Assembly: GCF_901709675.1 (NCBI RefSeq)
Contig: NC_051090.1
Span: 1,485,342 to 1,549,341, forward strand
DNA: 64,000 bases
Direction of reading: 5' to 3'
From: Syngnathus acus
Lineage: Eukaryota > Chordata > Actinopteri > Syngnathiformes > Syngnathidae
Shown here: piece by piece, positions 63,201-64,000 of the stretch
Layout: every line of letters begins with the position of its first letter
Numbering within the stretch: position 1 is the stretch's first letter
Notes under the pieces: model-generated
Told to the model about the DNA's origin: nothing
The model's database searches: none
The model's input: the letters and a program-made list of their open reading frames with translations, nothing else
Translations under genes and position numbers: made by a program

Positions 63201-63715
63201 GGCAGCAAAAAAAAGATTGTAAATGCTCTACCACTCCAAGGTGCATACATAACCTGTATATCTAGATTTTGTCCGATTCAATGCCTTTGCGCAACAAAAG
63301 TTTGGAAACACTGACAAAGCATGGAGTCATTGTACACACATGAACACCCAAACCTGCATGTACGTATATCCTTCATCTCCTGACAGTCCCCAGGGATTAA
63401 TCTTTCCAGAACAACCCTAACCCCAAAAAATCTCTCCATCACCTTTTTAGCGTGCACACAAAGCAGAAGAGAAACACAACATTGAGTTAAATGCTTCTCT
63501 TTCTCACCATTGAACACGTTTTATAGCCCGAGGGGCTCACGTCACTCGTTCATACCGGGGGATCCAAAACGGCTCTCGCGACAACGTCCACTTTCCCAAA
63601 AAGCAACTTCAAGTTTGCAAAAGAACAAAATGAATGGCAATGGTGACTTACAGGAGGCCAGAGAGATGACAGTAGCCCACAGCAGCTGGCTCCAGAGAGC
63701 ACGCTGACCTTCCAT
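54291..63715 (-). CDS. ptprc: Receptor-type tyrosine phosphatase C (CD45)
   Basis: Predicted 1210 aa (human 1306) from 30 coding exons whose phases all close. Leukocyte surface phosphatase that sets Src-kinase thresholds in lymphocyte signalling. Landmarks, 5' to 3': signal peptide exon 63715-63652 ([20 protein letters not shown]); 15-bp exon 61573-61559; Ser/Thr-rich exon 61139-61011; short exon about 60889-60869; Cys-containing and fibronectin-III ectodomain 60783-58634 with many N-glycosylation sequons; membrane exon 58549-58441 ([20 protein letters not shown]); D1 from 57749 to 56000; D2 from 55920 to 54291. D1 is intact: [22 protein letters not shown] (Asp750), [10 protein letters not shown] (Cys782). 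D2 carries the acidic insert typical of CD45 ([20 protein letters not shown]) and reads HCRDGSSRCG at Cys1089. The tail after D2 is short and acidic. The insert and the D2 signature identify CD45 rather than another receptor phosphatase. Confidence 0.96.
61559..61573 (-). other. ptprc 15-bp microexon
   Basis: A 15-base exon between ATTGCAG and GTGAGT, on minus, adding (C)ENIT with an N-glycosylation sequon. Skipping keeps the frame (15 nt, phase 1 on both sides), so it is a candidate alternative exon. Confidence 0.7.
61574..63651 (-). other. ptprc intron after signal-peptide exon (2.1 kb)
   Basis: The longest ptprc intron. It sits where mammals place the alternatively spliced mucin-like exons. 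I found no further well-bounded Ser/Thr-rich exon on the minus strand. Plus-strand frames at 62392-62652 and 62886-63080 are not supported. Confidence 0.5.
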
Positions 63716-64000
63716 GTGTGCCACCAAGTCACCTAGTGGGAAGCAACAAAGCAGATGTTCATACTCAACATCAAGAGGGACATGATTCAAGCCACTTACG
63801 TTTGGTGTTTTATCTGTTGACGCAGCTTCCTGGTCTCGTTGCCCGAAACTGAAAAGCTCGCCTCAAGTGAAGCCGGAGTAATGTCACGCCGAACGAAGCT
63901 GCCTTAACGTTGGGTGACAGGAAGCTTCATTTCACCATCGTCATCAAGAACAGGAAGTCATCGCATCGAGCGTGTGTGAAAAAAACCCCACCTGACTAAA
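63716..64000 (-). promoter_or_regulatory. ptprc 5' UTR and probable promoter
   Basis: On minus, CCCACTAG|GTGACTTGG marks a splice acceptor at 63732 upstream of the ATG. CACCAAAC|GTAAGTGG is a donor at 63799, so a noncoding first exon starts above 63800. ETS-type cores (ACAGGAAG at 63917-63924 and ACAGGAAGTC at 63951-63960) would suit a haematopoietic promoter. That role is inference from motifs. Confidence 0.45.

Overview
The window is nuclear DNA of a bony fish with a compact genome, probably a percomorph teleost; I cannot name the species. The evidence is GT-AG split genes with short introns, vertebrate-specific genes (plvap, ushbp1, ptprc/CD45), polyadenylation signals, hAT-type and LINE relics, and a telomere-like TTAGGG satellite. 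I found no bacterial-style operon, CRISPR array, viral genome or RNA gene.

Layout. Positions 1-4741 are a degenerate TTAGGG satellite: about ten 389/395/401-bp higher-order units, then a more diverged tract of about 208-bp units. A 0.54-kb non-autonomous hAT-like element (4742-5283) sits exactly where the satellite stops. After about 2.7 kb with no convincing gene come eight protein genes: ushbp1(-), babam1(+), plvap(+), gtpbp3(-), ano8(+), dda1(-), abhd8(+) and ptprc(-). I rebuilt all eight exon by exon. Reading frames and splice phases close in each, giving predicted proteins of about 680, 371, 425, 512, 1127, 102, 482 and 1210 aa.

The first seven genes match the human 19p13.11 neighbourhood (USHBP1-BABAM1-ABHD8-DDA1-ANO8-GTPBP3-PLVAP), but the plvap-to-abhd8 block is inverted relative to ushbp1-babam1. 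ANKLE1 and MRPL34 were not seen. ptprc, on chromosome 1 in human, abuts abhd8 here. The genes do not form one pathway. babam1 (DNA-damage deubiquitinase complex) and dda1 (CRL4 ligase) both act in ubiquitin signalling; gtpbp3 modifies mitochondrial tRNA; ano8 is a TMEM16-family ER-plasma membrane tether; plvap builds endothelial diaphragms; abhd8 is an alpha/beta hydrolase; ptprc is the leukocyte phosphatase CD45.

Most notable non-genic structures: the satellite and its inward-facing orientation; a 235-bp tandem array whose unit carries a near-perfect palindrome, flanked by repeats bearing CCAAT-box and CRE-like motifs (21388-23050); and a second telomere-like block, in the opposite orientation, inside a gtpbp3 intron (24236-24475). 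The most notable coding observation is that the second, normally dead, phosphatase domain of this CD45 keeps a C-x5-R signature and a WPD-position Asp.
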